A model generated the notes under the pieces. The model was not told the DNA's origin. It was given only the letters and a program-made list of their open reading frames with translations, and ran no database searches. The translations under genes and the position numbers were made by a program. Below, piece after piece: positions 50,656-62,544 of a stretch of DNA of 64,000 nt. This DNA is from Phoronis australis (lineage: Eukaryota; Phoronida; Phoronidae), in contig NMRA01000317.1 of the NCBI GenBank assembly GCA_002633005.1, positions 450,614 to 514,613 on the forward strand. Reading direction: 5' to 3'. The first letter of the stretch is position 1. Each line of letters starts with the position of its first letter.

Positions 50656-52047
50656 ACAATAATAGGCTCTTACCGATATTTTGAGCTCGCACAAGAGCAG
50701 AGTTCCATTTCCAGTGTAAAGATTAAAACCCGGGACCAGAACGCTTTCGCAAAGATGGGTTATATTTTCTGGCTCTTTTTTTACACAGTATGCAAAGATT
50801 TAACTGTTGGATACCTCTTCGAAAAGAAACTCGTTTGTGGCGACAATTCGATGAAGAAAACGTACATTTATTTTGAACCGAACCAATCTCGAATCATAAA
50901 TAAAATTATGGGAGGAAGCATATCCTTCCCTCCACCATTTGGACGATTCAGAAGCGTTGACTTGTGATTCCCACTTCAGCTCTTGTTTTGCTTTTTGTAA
51001 AGTACACGGAAATGGGAATATGTACGTTTGTTCGCAATATCTAATAGTAGTTTTTGAAAGTTTCGAAGGCTCATAGAAAAATTCATATTTTTCATTGGAA
51101 TCTTTGTTAAAATGAAAAATTATGATTACTAAGTCCATAAAACATAGTAATGGGTTGGGAAGCTGACTGACTGATATTGAAAATCTTCATTCTTCCCAAC
51201 GCCCCAAATTTCGCAAAGTAACCGAACAGTTTCAGACGAAACTAAATTTGTAATTTTCGTACATCGGTAAAACGCATCAGCAATATGTAAAACCTTATGT
51301 CAACGCAGCGAGTAAAAAATTCATTCGTGCACCCAGGGGGCGGGGGGGAGCTCGGGGGCCCCCATTTGGCGAAGTGGACAAAAAGGTCCGCCTTAGAGAA
51401 ACAAAATGTCCGAGAAAACGAGACAAAATGTCCACTAAAAAGGCGCAAACGCACAATTCACAGCTCTGGACGTGGTACCCCGTTTTTTTAGCCCTGCGGC
51501 TTTTTTGTCGGTAAAAGGTCCGCATCTTTGGAAATTCGAGCCCCCCATAGTAAAGGCTGGGTGCGCGAATGAAATGTGTAACAGCAGTGCAATGAGTAAT
51601 AAATGTGTAACAGCATTTCAATGCCATTGATTGAAATAAGTCTATTGGTAGAGGATGGCTTTAAAGATTTGATAAAGGATCCAATAATAATCGTTTTACA
51701 ATCTCTACTTGATTTTTTTGTTACTTTATTTATCTGTATTCTACCATTTACCTAAATATTGAGGTTAGTCACGATCACTAGCAAACATTCAGAGCCGTCC
51801 TAAGTCTACGCATTAGTTCTCATCTTAGACCAATTTCATTAAGGGAAATTTAGGAAATCAACAATTCTTCTTCTTCTTCTTCTCGCCTTTTTGCCTGTAA
51901 TTCGTGGTTATAGCACTTCATATTTTAAAATTGCAGAAGTTGTCTCGGCAATGTCACAAAAGTTCTTGAATATAACAGGGAAAGAAGATATAGTGAGTCG
52001 TTCTGCCAGTATTCACATCACTGGCTCTAAAATGGCACTTGTCCACT

Positions 52048-52221
52048 TCAATAATGGAATGTAGCACTCAATAAGCTGTCGATGTATTCTTTGGTAGAAA
52101 CAGGAGGGTACTTGTTATCGGTGCACGTGATTACCGTGTCTTCAGAATTTCCAAATATGACCAATGACTGGCGACTTCGGGAGCGTTCCTCTTCTGTTTC
52201 CGGGATTACCACCCGATGGAT
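52048..52221 (-). CDS. 2OG dioxygenase exon 8 (last)
   Basis: Acceptor ATCGTTTGGCTTAG on the minus strand, then 57 codons and TGA at 52048-52050. IHRVVIPETEEERSRSRQSL holds the third iron ligand (His) and the RQS 2OG-binding motif; the protein then runs through YPPVSTKEYIDSLLSATFHY to the stop. The intron before it (52222-55094) contains a Kolobok-like insertion and a hairpin element. Confidence 0.9.
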   Translation of the reverse strand: MHRVVIPETEEERSRSRQSLVIFGNSEDTVITCTDNKYPPVSTKEYIDSLLSATFHY

Positions 52222-55200
52222 CTAAGCCAAACGATACAACACACTCGGATCATGATCAGCTAATATAACTTTAAACGTTTTATACAAATAGACTAGTGTA
52301 CTTCTACGTTTTCTTCTTAATCTGTTAAAGCTCAATTTCGCCGTATTATATTTTATTCCATGCGCGTTGAATCAGTTGAGGGGAAATACGGCCATGCAAT
52401 AATATTTTGCGTATTCACCTCCCGCACTACTTCAACAGGGGCCTCTGACACAGAAAGTTCAAAAGGTAGGTCAATGTGCCCTTTACGTCGATAGCTGGTT
52501 CAATCATCAAACTTTCGGAAAAAAGTTAAAGCAATGCATTTGCAACAGTGTGAGTAACACTCAACATGGACTCAGATCTCAATCATAACATCCGGAACAG
52601 GACTGCTAATTAAATGACAGTTCTATCTCAGTTTTCAATTGCTAAATAGGTCGTCTACAACTCAGGCGCCGATTCCTCAGTAACTACAATTTGAAATATT
52701 GTTGTTATTTAACTATTTTCAGGAGATGTTACAAGTCCAATGCACAGTTACCGTTGTTTTTATCTTTGTTATCTCTTTTCAAGTAATAAAACGTTACATT
52801 TAAAACTGTTTTTTACTGGAGAAAACTTGCAACCTATCGCGCAAGTACATACATATAGGATGTGATCCGCCACGTGAACAATCCGAGTGATGTGGCGAAA
52901 AAATGAAAGAAACTTAGGAATCTGATGCGTATGGGATAAATACAAAACGTACCTCGATTGGCGTAGATGAAGTAATATCTCACTCGACATGATTTGGCGT
53001 ATCGACTTCGATACGCGGGATATTACTTCATCAACGCCATTCTCGGTACGTTTTGTGCATTACTAGTTGGTTAGAATTAGACTGGCCTCATTGCATTCTT
53101 CACCGTGACAGTATTCTATTTTTATTACCAATAAGAACATTGAAAACGCCAGCGTCTCAAGAAAATGATTCAGAGTTTATTGGGGTGGCTAATCCTAAAC
53201 TGAGGATTCGAAAATGGCGGTTGTACCCATTGCCTGTGACTTGAGTTCATTCGGCAACCGTAATCGAATGAGTTTCGCATTGTTTTCAAATCCCAGTTAA
53301 ACATCGGTCTTAAAGGAACATGCCACCCAAAAAACAACCTAATTCGTATCAATTTAGATCGAGTAGCTCTACTCCATAACGACACGTACGGTTGCGTTAC
53401 CTGACACCTCACGGGAGACGGAAATATCCAATGACGTCATCGGTTTCACACGCAGTGTGTTCAGCACTGAGTTCACAACACGGGTTACTGGTGTCAGCTT
53501 ATCGCTTGAAGTCATCGTTTAACACCAATAAATCATCAAACTAAGATGTAAAACCCTTAAAAATACACCGAGTTCTTATAAAAACGTGTTGTTTTATTTC
53601 GCTCTTACGGATTTATTGGTATTTGGACACATCGTAGCCTACAAAGTTCGGCAGACCAATAAGGTCCGTAGCAAGAGTTTGGCATAGGGTCTGTTCGGAG
53701 ATAATTTCGAAGTAGTTTCCGTGAGATACAGACAGGAGAACCTAGATCTGTGTTGTTTAGACTTGTGATTTTTTGAGTTCTAAACACAAAACGCTTGTTA
53801 GCCTGGCCAGTGGCTCGGAGCCCGATCAGGCCCGTCGCGGCCAGCCGGAGTGACTCCCCGCCAGTGGCTCGGAAACTGATCAGACATCATGAACATAAAG
53901 CAGCTAAAGTTCAGTGGAAACTTAACTTCCAGTCAAAAATACTATACTAGTGAGCCAAAGTAATGTGCTCCTGATTATGTTGGTGAATTAGCCACGAAAC
54001 TGCAACTCTACTTACTCGCGTCGGGGGCCGCGAATTCTGGTCAGTTCCGCTTTGGCCACAGCACCGTCAGGGCAGAAGTTGTACATTGACAACCATTATT
54101 TGAGTAATGTAAATGTAAATAAAGATTTCCCCTAACACCTGGCCATGGGAATGGAATCGAGTTGTTTCACAACAGTTTCTGCCAGCAAACACTAAATTAG
54201 CATGAGCTCACACGGCCTAGGTGTCCCGTCAATTAGTTTTATTGCACCCGAAGCCGGTAACGCAGTGATTTATTCATTGCTGGCTTCTCAAATCATTTGC
54301 ACACACGAACACACCAAAGTTATTACAAATTGCATCTAATGAGACAGACTTTATTTCAGTTTTATATAATTAAGTATTGGTTAGGGTGATAATAACTCAT
54401 TTTGAAACAGAACGCTCAGTAATAAACGTCAACATTTAAACTCGCAATCCCGACTTAGGACGAGCTAGAGCTCATCAGTCCCGACTTTGGATCGTTAAGT
54501 TTTACAGGCTATCAATTCGAACAGGAATACAGTGATGAAGAAATACTAGAGAGGCGCCGTGAAAAAGCTCAGACAACGGAACGTATGGAGTTATTTGGTA
54601 AGCCAGCATTCGTCAGGCACTGTCGACGTCTGCAGGCCACAGACACGGAGATGTTTCACGGCCTCACACTTGCTATTTACAGCGTACATTTCATTCTTCA
54701 CTACCATGAGCCATTTCCTAAGCATTTCGGACTCTCGAGGAAGTAAAGTAAAAAAAAAAAAACGACATACCCGCTTTCCTCGCAGCTGCTTAGCTCGGAC
54801 AAGCGGGAACGATGCATCGCAACATAGCGGCATCCACTCTGCATATGAACCACTGACGTCGCTAGCGTCGTTTCTCACCTTCCTCACAGGTTAACGCGAC
54901 ACCTCTTGGCAAGGTAAGCTCGACCGTACGCGAGGCGATGTGGATATAGACCGATTAAGACGGCAAAAAAGACTAATTAAATCGGGTGGCATTCTGCTTT
55001 AAGCAATGCTCTCCGGTACATGAACACAAATGTACTAACATACTATTACACGATCCTGGTTTAGTAGTATCTTGGATAAAAAAAACATGCGTACCGTTGA
55101 AAGCAATCGATCCGAAGTCCAGCGCTCAAGCAAACGGCCGACATTGACGACACAAGTTCCCTCAATGGGAGGTACGGAGATCCATTTGTCAGCTTCCCGA

Positions 55201-58200
55201 TCGTAAATCTAAATTACAAAAGGATTGTTTTTGACTTTTGCTGACACATGACGATATTAACAACCCGTATGGAATTCTAAGCCTGTCAGTTGTTAACGCA
55301 CACGCGTTGTACAAAGCCAAATCGTACCAATGTAAATAGGCTTGAGGATGGTGTAAACAGACCAATAGATTTTGGAAATGATGTTAACATTCATCTTCGC
55401 AGCACATTAACATGTTACAAAATAGATTAGCGCGTTAACGAACCAAGTCTACACGCGTTAACGTGTAAAATCCGTACGTGTTAAGAACTGACTTAATATT
55501 CCGGGTTGGGTTGTATAAAACTTCAAAACTTATTTGCCGGAGAAGTTGCATGACGTCAAGTGCGTCATTCAACAAAATCAACGTGACGCGTAACAATATA
55601 TTGTTGCTAACTAGAGTATTACTTTTATGCAAGTGTTCTTGGTTGGTATCATCTAAACTTCGTAACCTACAGATTGACTTACAATTTTAGAAACTGCATA
55701 CTGCTATCTCAAACCAAACTACATCTGTGCAAGAAAAGCGAAATAAATATTCCCAGTCATTGTTTCCTCACGTAAACTTTGGACTGCAAACAAGACAAGC
55801 CATATTTACCTCCAACCCAGGTCCGTTTTGAAACAAAAACGTTATTATTCCATAGTCAGAATGTTTTCCAAATCTTACTTCTGATTTACCTAAAAATCAC
55901 GAAATATTATATTACAGAATGTGCAAATGAAACTAACAAATACAAAACATGGACTCAAAAACTGGCCTGGCTTTATAAAAAAGTCGACAACCCCCTGACT
56001 GGATTTTCGTCTTTCATGCAGAGCATAATATTGGGATCACGTTAAAATACTGACATAACATGAACAGTGTAACTCTTTCTGCAAAAGCAAAATTTGAGGT
56101 ACTCAAAATCCAGAATTTTTTTGCCAGATGTGCTTCTGTTAAAGCGGCTATAACTCAAAGACAAGTCCGGTGACCCCATATCTGTAAAGATTTGTAGTAA
56201 GCAAAGATCGAAATACAAAATATCAAAAATTTAATAATTGCTTATGACCGAAGGCAGTTCACAGCAGCTCGTTTGCCTTTGCTTATCTCATTAGACTTAC
56301 CGTGGACTGGAGGATACCAGTTGGCTCTGAGGCAATAATAACTATCTATTGCATCAGGACGTCCCAGGTGCTTTGAGAAAAAGTCACGCTGGAAAGGGAA
56401 AGACGTAACGGGAAAAAATAAAATACATATCGTCACAGTTAAACATTTATTCCCAAATAATGCTCTCTCAGTACGACGCGAAGCTGTTCAAGATAATATG
56501 AATCAAGTATGGATTATGTTTTTTATTTTAAATTTTGGTGGTGCTCTAACAAAATGCCTACCACCAATGAGTGACACTGGACTTCGTTTTTTTTAAGACA
56601 ATTCAACAAAAAATGCAAATACATACAGATTCGCCATTTACAAAATGCTTCTGTTTTAGTAACATCTTTCGATTGGCCACACTGAATCTACGTTCCAGAC
56701 TGGTAAAAAAAAACAGAAAGTGCATCTTAGTCATGGATACTGGATCTCTGGCTAACACCGACATAATTGATTTCACGAAAGCCTTCAGTATCGTTTCTCA
56801 CGGCCTATATACAGCACATACACCTGCGCCAGATTAAGTCATTATACATTGGGGCTCATCAGTATCTCAGCGACGTCAATAGATGTTGAGTATTTTCACT
56901 GAAATGAGGGGTGGGCCTAAAGAATAATCGATGTATGGATTATTGTAACGTTGGTTTGTACGGAGCAGAACTGATGGCACAAATACATTTCTTTATTAGG
57001 GTTGACTTATATGGGCTATGAAAAGAGATATCGGTCAGTATGCCTTGCCAGATATCTACTGCGTTGCAGCACACTACAAACAGACGAGACAACCAAAAAA
57101 TGTCCTCACAGATAACGTCACGCGCCCCACCCATAACCGAAAACGTGAACTGGTATGTAACTCATTGGTTGTGTATGAAAAAACATTCAACATCATGTAT
57201 CCGCCAGTAAAATAATTTTATGCAGCTAATAGTTTCAATTTTGTATAAAAATAACATTGTACTCAAAAGGGAAACCTCAACTTCTTTACCACTCTAGAAA
57301 AACCGTTGAAACTGAACCCAACAAGACATTTGGGGTGATAGGCGTACAAACAAGGTAACTAGTTGGGCATGTCCATTTTGGTCCCTCTGGTTTTATGTTG
57401 TAAAGAAATACCTCTAATTCCAATCCTAAGGCCAAGACACCTAAGAACCGTTTGGTGAATTCAGCTCCACGATAAAATAACTCATTCATGTTTGACCTGA
57501 AGCCGGGCACGTCTTCTTCAGATGGTGTGACCTGCAGCGTTAGATGATCGGTGTTCAGGAGTTTTTAGGCCAGTTGAATATAACAACGAGCAACAGTGGA
57601 CACCAGGGTCGGATTCAGGATTTTGAGTTGGGGGGGCAGGCCATAGTATTAGTCAGGATTTTGCCCGCCAGACATTCGCACCCCCGAACTGCCAAATGGA
57701 ATCTGGGAGAATTTTAGGGGGGCATGGTCTCCTTGTCCCACCTAAATCCGCCACTGGACACAGCCAAATTGTTTTTATTGATAAGAAAACTGTTTGCATA
57801 CTCTTATACATGTCATGCATTTCATTTAATGCATAAAACGTAGAAAGCAGATTGCTCGAGATTTGACGAGAAGTCTATCGTAACCGAGACCAAACACAGT
57901 ACGTACAAAACGCTTAAAATTGATACAACTTTATATTTTTGATAGAAATGTTGCGCATAAAAAGCATTTTATGATTTTTATTCAAGGCTCAGAGATCAGA
58001 AAAAGTCAATTATTTCGCCCAAGCCCACACGTGATGACCTATCCAAGCAAGAGACGCCCACTCTCTAGTTCGGAACAGAAAAATCACCCGACAACGTGCG
58101 AGTGGCGCACACGTAGACAGGTCATTGACTGCGCCCACAAGAACCAATTGAGTGGAGAGAGCTACTTCATACACAGGTTTTATTATCTGATATGAGTGAG

Positions 58201-61200
58201 ATAATGCAAGCCAGTGTTCACTTACAGTGAATTGTCTATCGTTATCGCAAGGGTTAATCTGGTAAGCGAAGTAGATATGTAGATACTGTTTTTACTGCGA
58301 GTACAAGCGAATAAACAGGTTGAATTGTACAACGACACGAGAGCTGCCACATGAAAACTAGATAGCGTATCAGTGACAGATGGCAAGGGGGCCCCTAAAA
58401 TTCTCCCACATTCCATTTTGCAGTTCGGGGTGCGAAAGTCTGATCGTTAAAATCTTGGCTAATACTGTGCTCTACCCCCCTAACTCAAAATCCTGGATCC
58501 GCCCCTACGCATGATGTGGTTTATGATAACTGAAGTTTTTGCTATATCGCCAGCACAACATTTTGTCACGTGATATGAGCTAGGTCTTGTTTTTTCACAC
58601 ATCAAAACATTGATTGTTCACGTTTCATTAATTTTTACAACTTGTCGGTTTGAGATATTTAGACACAAAACATTGTAACCCGTGAAACGTAATCGCAAAA
58701 TACGACTAAACTGTCATGAAAACTTATAGATCGGAGTCATTACACATTTCTTAACTGCCGATATCGTTTAAAACCTGTTTAAGGAATTTGAAATAGGATT
58801 AATTGAATAAAACTTCTCGTATACATCGCACCATTGCTTTCTGTGTTTCTATGTGCATTTGTATAGTTGAAACGAATCAGGCAATCAATAACTACAAGAA
58901 AGAGTGACAGGTTATGCACAATGACTAGGAATAAGGTGCCCACGTGCTTACCCCCTCCGTTACATCTTCTCCATCAGGTGATTTTTGAATGTTATATATA
59001 TAACTTTCTTTGTCATCAAATGGCTTGGATAAATCAACGCTGGAAGAAAGAATTCGTGTTCAATGACACATGCACCTTTAAAGGAATGAAAAAATAACCA
59101 TATAAATGACATTCCCAGCTTCTTTGAATTCATTATAGCTGACTCACATTATTAAAAAGGCGATAGACAACAAAATATTGTAAAACCTTTAATACTGATT
59201 ATTAATTTAAGTTTCCATTTATTAAAGAGCATCCACGTGGATTTAATACGAAGTATTCCATCCGTGTGCGTCTACACATCACGCCAATAGACCCACGTAC
59301 AGGTCTCTATGCGTTTGTATACTGTACGTACAGTTTAGGTTTGCATATCCCACCAGTGGACCTACATGTAGGTCTCTAACCGCTGTATACTGTTCTTACT
59401 GTCCAGAGGTATACATATCACGCCAATAGACCAGCGCATGGATCCAGTTCGCTTTTGTAGGGTACTGTTCGTACTATTTACAAGTTATTCTGCCAATAGA
59501 ACTTTTGACATCGGTTTTTAGGGGTCTTTGTACTGCTCAACTCGTTTACGTCACGTTGGACTTTATGTACGTAAATTAAAATGCTTATTACGCAAATCTA
59601 ACTGCCCCTGGTCTAAGTTTGTGTTTGCTATTCAGAGATCCAGGTCCAATCTTTGTATTCGAAATCGAATTTGATCTAATTGTTGTCATTTTCTTTTCCT
59701 CTTCTGTGAGAGCTCAAAAGATAAGAGTCAATTACTCTATGATCGAGTACATTATGCTTAATGCATAAAATCACACTTGATGACCCCTAGATTCGAGCCA
59801 CAAACTCGAGATTTCGATTAAAAACTCGAAATTTCAAGTTCACACTCAAAATGTTTCAAAAACAAGACTCCGGGGCGAGTAGAAAATACGTAATGCCGCC
59901 CTAACGTCAATGTTAAAATCAAGAACAACAAACTGTACGCAAATTCAGTAAAGACACTTTAAAATATAAGCCACGAAACAAAACAATTTGCATGTTCAGC
60001 GTTCTTGAAGGACTTACTCCTCTTGATCGGGTGCCACCCAGCCGTGCACAAGACCGCTTTCGTATGCATATTTTCTCTTCGTTTCCGTTGTTTGTTCGAA
60101 GAAGCGCTTGGTCGAGTCAAAGCAATTCTGGATCTACGTAAAAAAGTTTATGTTCAATATACCTCCCGTAAATTGCTACTCGAGTTCTGTTTCCAGAGAC
60201 AAAAAGTATCCTAGATGTAGACGTAATAGGTCAGTTATTATGACGATGTACAGTATGACAAATATAAAGTACATATACGTAAAATGTAATATCCAAACAG
60301 TCTTTCCTATCACAAATAAATATCAGATACGTTCTGACATCCGAAGATTATTTCACCCGCCATTACTCAGAGAGGATGCAAAACCTATCCGTTTGTGAAG
60401 AATTTCGTTTTTAAAGTGATACGTTGTCATGGAATATTGTTCCCGTAACATAACCCTGTAATAGGAGTAATTTCGATGAATCTCACCCAATCGACGAAAT
60501 GAACCGTTTTGCAGGTAATTTAATCAAAAAAGGGTTCTGTGTTGCTCAAACGTTGTGTGTGAGTTGACCTACCCTTGGGTTAACAGGGTAACGAAAACGA
60601 CTTTGAGGACACCTTTTGTCTATTATTTCTAATCAGTCAGTGCCAATGATTGCCACGTTTCGACGAGACGACGGTTATGAAAAAGGGCAACACCGTATTG
60701 TCAATCATGTTTGGGTCCAGTCGTGATACTCGTTGGTAAACTTTGACTCTAAATATGCAAAAAGAACTCACTAACCAGATTTTCGAAAATTATCGAAATT
60801 ATCGTAAAATTAATTCATTGCAGCGTATGGTAAAATATTTCTTCATATTACCAGCAAAAATAACAACACGAACTTTTTCAAACCCGCAGCCACTATCGTG
60901 AGTTGAGACCAAATAAAATATGACTTGATCAGGGAATGATTAAAACACAAATTTCGTCGTTTTAGAGCGCAAGCACAATTTCAAAATAATGTTTGTTGTC
61001 TCTCCAAACGAGGCTGCATGCAAGACCATTTAAAAACAACGCAAATTACTACCACGCAATCACAACTCACCAGCTGCTGTGGGATTCCATGATTTACGAT
61101 ATACATTGTCGTCGTAGTTTCCAGCGCAATGCGCACCTTGTGTGCAACATCTTTGAGTTCCACGTCAGACACTGAATTCTGGTCCTGGACATCAAGACCG

Positions 61201-61232
61201 TATGGAGTAAAATCGACAGTTGCTAACGCCAT
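52048..61232 (-). CDS. 2-oxoglutarate/Fe(II)-dependent dioxygenase, isopenicillin-N-synthase-like (8 exons, complete)
   Basis: Non-haem iron oxygenase that should couple oxidation of an unknown small substrate to decarboxylation of 2-oxoglutarate, probably in the cytosol. Exons on the minus strand: 61071-61232, 60018-60133, 59099-59138 (least sure), 57412-57531, 56301-56388, 55810-55889, 55095-55208, 52048-52221. All phases agree. The protein is about 297 residues, near the usual 300-330. Order: DIOX_N domain (VNHGIP in exon 1, STKRFFE and HGWVAP in exon 2, FKEA in exon 3), then the double-stranded beta-helix with LRANWYPPVH, HSDYGIITFLFQ (His-x-Asp), VNVGRLLERWTSDRLLST, HRVVIP (third ligand His), and RQS (2OG-binding Arg-x-Ser). 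The ATG has a good context (GAAC before, G after). A TTTATT at 51725-51730, read on the minus strand as AATAAA, may end the transcript. There is no signal peptide. The substrate cannot be told from sequence. Confidence 0.9.
52942..53056. repeat. 115-bp hairpin element
   Basis: Arms 52942-52979 and 53019-53056, each starting ACAAAACGTACC on its own strand, pair over 38 bases with a few mismatches; the 39-base loop itself contains TATCGACTTCGATA. In the last intron of the dioxygenase gene. Confidence 0.72.
53314..54998 (-). mobile_element. Kolobok-like DNA transposon with THAP relic, copy 2
   Basis: A diverged full-length relative of 3177-4808 with the same TTAA flanks (53310-53313, 54999-55002) and ends AGGAACATGCCACCC and GGGTGGCATTCTGCT. 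The THAP relic appears as EMLRKWLMVVKNEMYAVNSK, frameshifted upstream. It sits in the last intron of the dioxygenase gene, in the gene's own orientation as judged by the THAP frame. Confidence 0.7.
55095..55208 (-). CDS. 2OG dioxygenase exon 7
   Basis: Acceptor TTTTGTAATTTAG and donor GTACGC on the minus strand; 38 codons, phase 0 in and out. It reads YDREADKWISVPPIEG, then CVVNVGRLLERWTSDRLLST, which corresponds to the family pattern W..V.P..G..VVN.GD.L..WTN.R..ST; the usual Asp after Gly is Arg here. Confidence 0.9.
55810..55889 (-). CDS. 2OG dioxygenase exon 6 (iron-binding HxD)
   Basis: Acceptor CGTGATTTTTAG and donor GTAAAT on the minus strand; completes Gly from exon 5 and ends in phase 0. 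It reads FGKHSDYGIITFLFQ then NGPGLE. His and Asp of HSD are the first two iron ligands; the family usually has H(T/S)D(Y/F)G. Confidence 0.9.
56301..56388 (-). CDS. 2OG dioxygenase exon 5
   Basis: Acceptor TTTCCCTTTCCAG and donor GTAAGT on the minus strand; phase 0 in, one base out. It codes RDFFSKHLGRPDAIDSYY followed by CLRANWYPPVH, matching the conserved LR...YPP strand that leads into the iron site. Confidence 0.88.
57412..57531 (-). CDS. 2OG dioxygenase exon 4
   Basis: Acceptor ACGCTGCAG and donor GTATTT on the minus strand; phase 0 in and out, 40 codons. It reads VTPSEEDVPGFRSNMNEL and then FTKRFLGVLALGLELE, the helix that precedes the jelly-roll core in isopenicillin-N-synthase-like proteins. 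Confidence 0.87.
57602..57757 (+). mobile_element. CGGATCC...CCGCCACTGG short element, copy 4 (full)
   Basis: Full-length relative of copy 3, just upstream of dioxygenase exon 4 (in its intron). Confidence 0.66.
58384..58507 (-). mobile_element. CGGATCC...CCGCCACTGG short element, copy 5 (reverse)
   Basis: Reverse complement of the family, from CCCCTAAAATTCTCCCACAT to AAATCCTGGATCCGCCCC. Confidence 0.62.
59099..59138 (-). CDS. 2OG dioxygenase exon 3 (40-base microexon, tentative)
   Basis: A 40-base stretch after a pyrimidine-rich tract and AG supplies the one base needed by exon 2 and returns the frame to phase 0 as exon 4 requires. It reads YNEFKEAGNVIYM; family members have D(L/F)KEA(F/Y)NV at exactly this place between the GWVAP and PGFR motifs. 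The donor GTTATT is weak; an alternative donor GTCATT after the Asn codon (exon 59111-59138) also keeps phase. Confidence 0.55.
59265..59530. repeat. degenerate minisatellite, unit about 70 bp
   Basis: Units start at about 59280, 59351 and 59420 (CACGCCAATAGACC, CACCAGTGGACC, CACGCCAATAGACC), with a fourth partial at 59490; TGTATACTGT recurs at matching places. In the dioxygenase intron 2. Confidence 0.65.
59773..59850. mobile_element. partial copy of the 118-bp foldback element
   Basis: ACACTTGATGACCCC, then CCACAAACTCGAGATTTCG and AAAACTCGAAATTTC. In intron 2 of the dioxygenase gene. Confidence 0.55.
60018..60133 (-). CDS. 2OG dioxygenase exon 2
   Basis: Acceptor TTTTTTACGTAG and donor GTAAGT on the minus strand. 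Phase 0 in, two bases out. It codes 38 residues including FDSTKRFFEQTTETKRKY and HGWVAPDQEE, matching the family pattern of a helix with FF followed by K.KY and then GW or GY. Confidence 0.87.
61071..61232 (-). CDS. 2OG dioxygenase exon 1 (DIOX_N start)
   Basis: Begins with ATG at 61232 in a favourable context and ends in phase 0 at donor GTGAGT. It codes 54 residues: MALATVDFTPYGLDV, an acidic link, then HKVRIALETTTTMYIVNHG and IPQQL. The stretch ending in NHGIP is the hallmark of the N-terminal domain of this oxygenase family (substrate pocket side). Confidence 0.88.
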
Positions 61233-62345
61233 GTTCGTTTCTCAGTTTTGAAGGTTGTGTGTTAGCTGAGGTCAAAAAAAAAAAAGAAAAGTAATCACTG
61301 TTATCGCGAAAAACCAGGTTAACAACTAGGGTACCAGACAAAAGCTAGTACCCAGGGTTGAAAGTTAGACTGGTGTGTTTTTGATTGCACAGAAACTGGT
61401 TCCATAAGGGGACGCATTGTTAGAATAGATCCTAGGGGAGCAAACGAAGTGTTGCACGCAGCGATATATTCAATCACTACAGTCCTTTCTAAGGCAACCC
61501 TAGCCTACTTTTGCTACACGAGCCTTTCTATGTTTAACGGCACTTCTCGTCTTCCCGGTGAGTGGTTCTCCGCGCCGTTTGTGAAAAACAGTTTCTATAC
61601 GGCCGTCTGTAGAAGTTGGTTACAATAGATTAGATAATTTTGCTCACATCATTGTCTATCCAATGCATCTTGACGAGTAATGATTGGGAATTAGCTTTAG
61701 CAAAACAGCGCGTACGAGTGGGTGTACGAGTACTGAACACGAATCGTGTTATGACTTGACTGATGCTGGGCAGTCGACCGATGAACATTCGAGACAGGCC
61801 CATTTGCCCGAGACACCCGGAACACCTCATGTGAACCGATATAGAGCAAGTCGTGTTATTTTCAAGCAGGTTAATGATTGGCCGCACAAGTGAAGTTCGC
61901 GCATGCGCAACCAACGTTCCCCGCTCAGGAGAAATTTGGGCAACGCAAATAAGCGACGTGTTCCAAATGGTCCCGCGGTGGTCATGATGGAACTTTACAT
62001 TGTCCGTAAATTTACATTTCGATGATGCAGTCCGCAACAAAAACAGGGAAATAACTGTTTATAAACATACACTCCGATGTGCACATCTTTTTCCGAGACA
62101 TCTGTGGTGTGATTGCAACATTATCGTGCAACCCGACACACGTAACTTAGAAACGGATAAATAGTTAAGACAAGATTCTAATGTTCGAGACGTAATCGTT
62201 GTAATCTATAAAGTTTCAACGAAACATCTGTTCACGTTGCATGAGTGGAAATACATTTGGAACATTCTCAAATATAACTCAAACAAGTACATGTAGTTCC
62301 AAAGTTCGCTTGTATTTGACACAATCTTTCGTAATGCCTATTCAG
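61233..62345. other. upstream flank of the dioxygenase gene
   Basis: Would hold the dioxygenase promoter on the minus strand. No clear TATA box. A 136-codon minus frame (61630-62040) has no recognisable motif. Confidence 0.4.
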
Positions 62346-62544
62346 AAGAGTTTAAGATGCCGTGTAATCGAAAGCAACTGCGACGGGTGGTGTCTTTCAG
62401 AAGTCGAGCGATCGTGTTAGCAAGTCAAATCGTCCATCCTATAAGCGGAAAAGCAGACGATCAGAAAGTTGCGGGAAGACGGACTCCTCTTCTCCAATGT
62501 TGTTTGATAAGAGAATGGAAAGGTCACCTGCTACTTTAGGTTAA
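62346..62544 (+). pseudogene. partial copy of GPCR tail exon, frameshifted
   Basis: The duplicated tail begins with QLRRVVSF, then one base is lost relative to exon B (TTCAAT to TTCAG), moving the tail to another frame. From 62401 the original frame is open for 47 codons (KSSDRVSKSN onward, through SYKRKSRRSES) to TAA, with an in-frame 9-base deletion near the end. A CAG at 62343-62345 could act as an acceptor in the phase used by the TM7 exon, but would give a different reading (EFKMPCNRK, then 3' frame) ending at 62539. Most likely a dead partial copy; use as a third alternative end cannot be excluded. Confidence 0.6.

Noticed and set aside
55435-55632. Minus frame between dioxygenase exons 6 and 7
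   Set aside because: Phases of exons 6 and 7 join directly and the family needs nothing here.
56757-56805. IIDFTKAFSIVSHG, resembling a LINE RT motif
   Set aside because: Only one motif, with nothing RT-like on either side; too short to call.
61630-62040. 136-codon minus frame upstream of the dioxygenase start
   Set aside because: No motif, opposite strand partly open; may be promoter or 5' flank.
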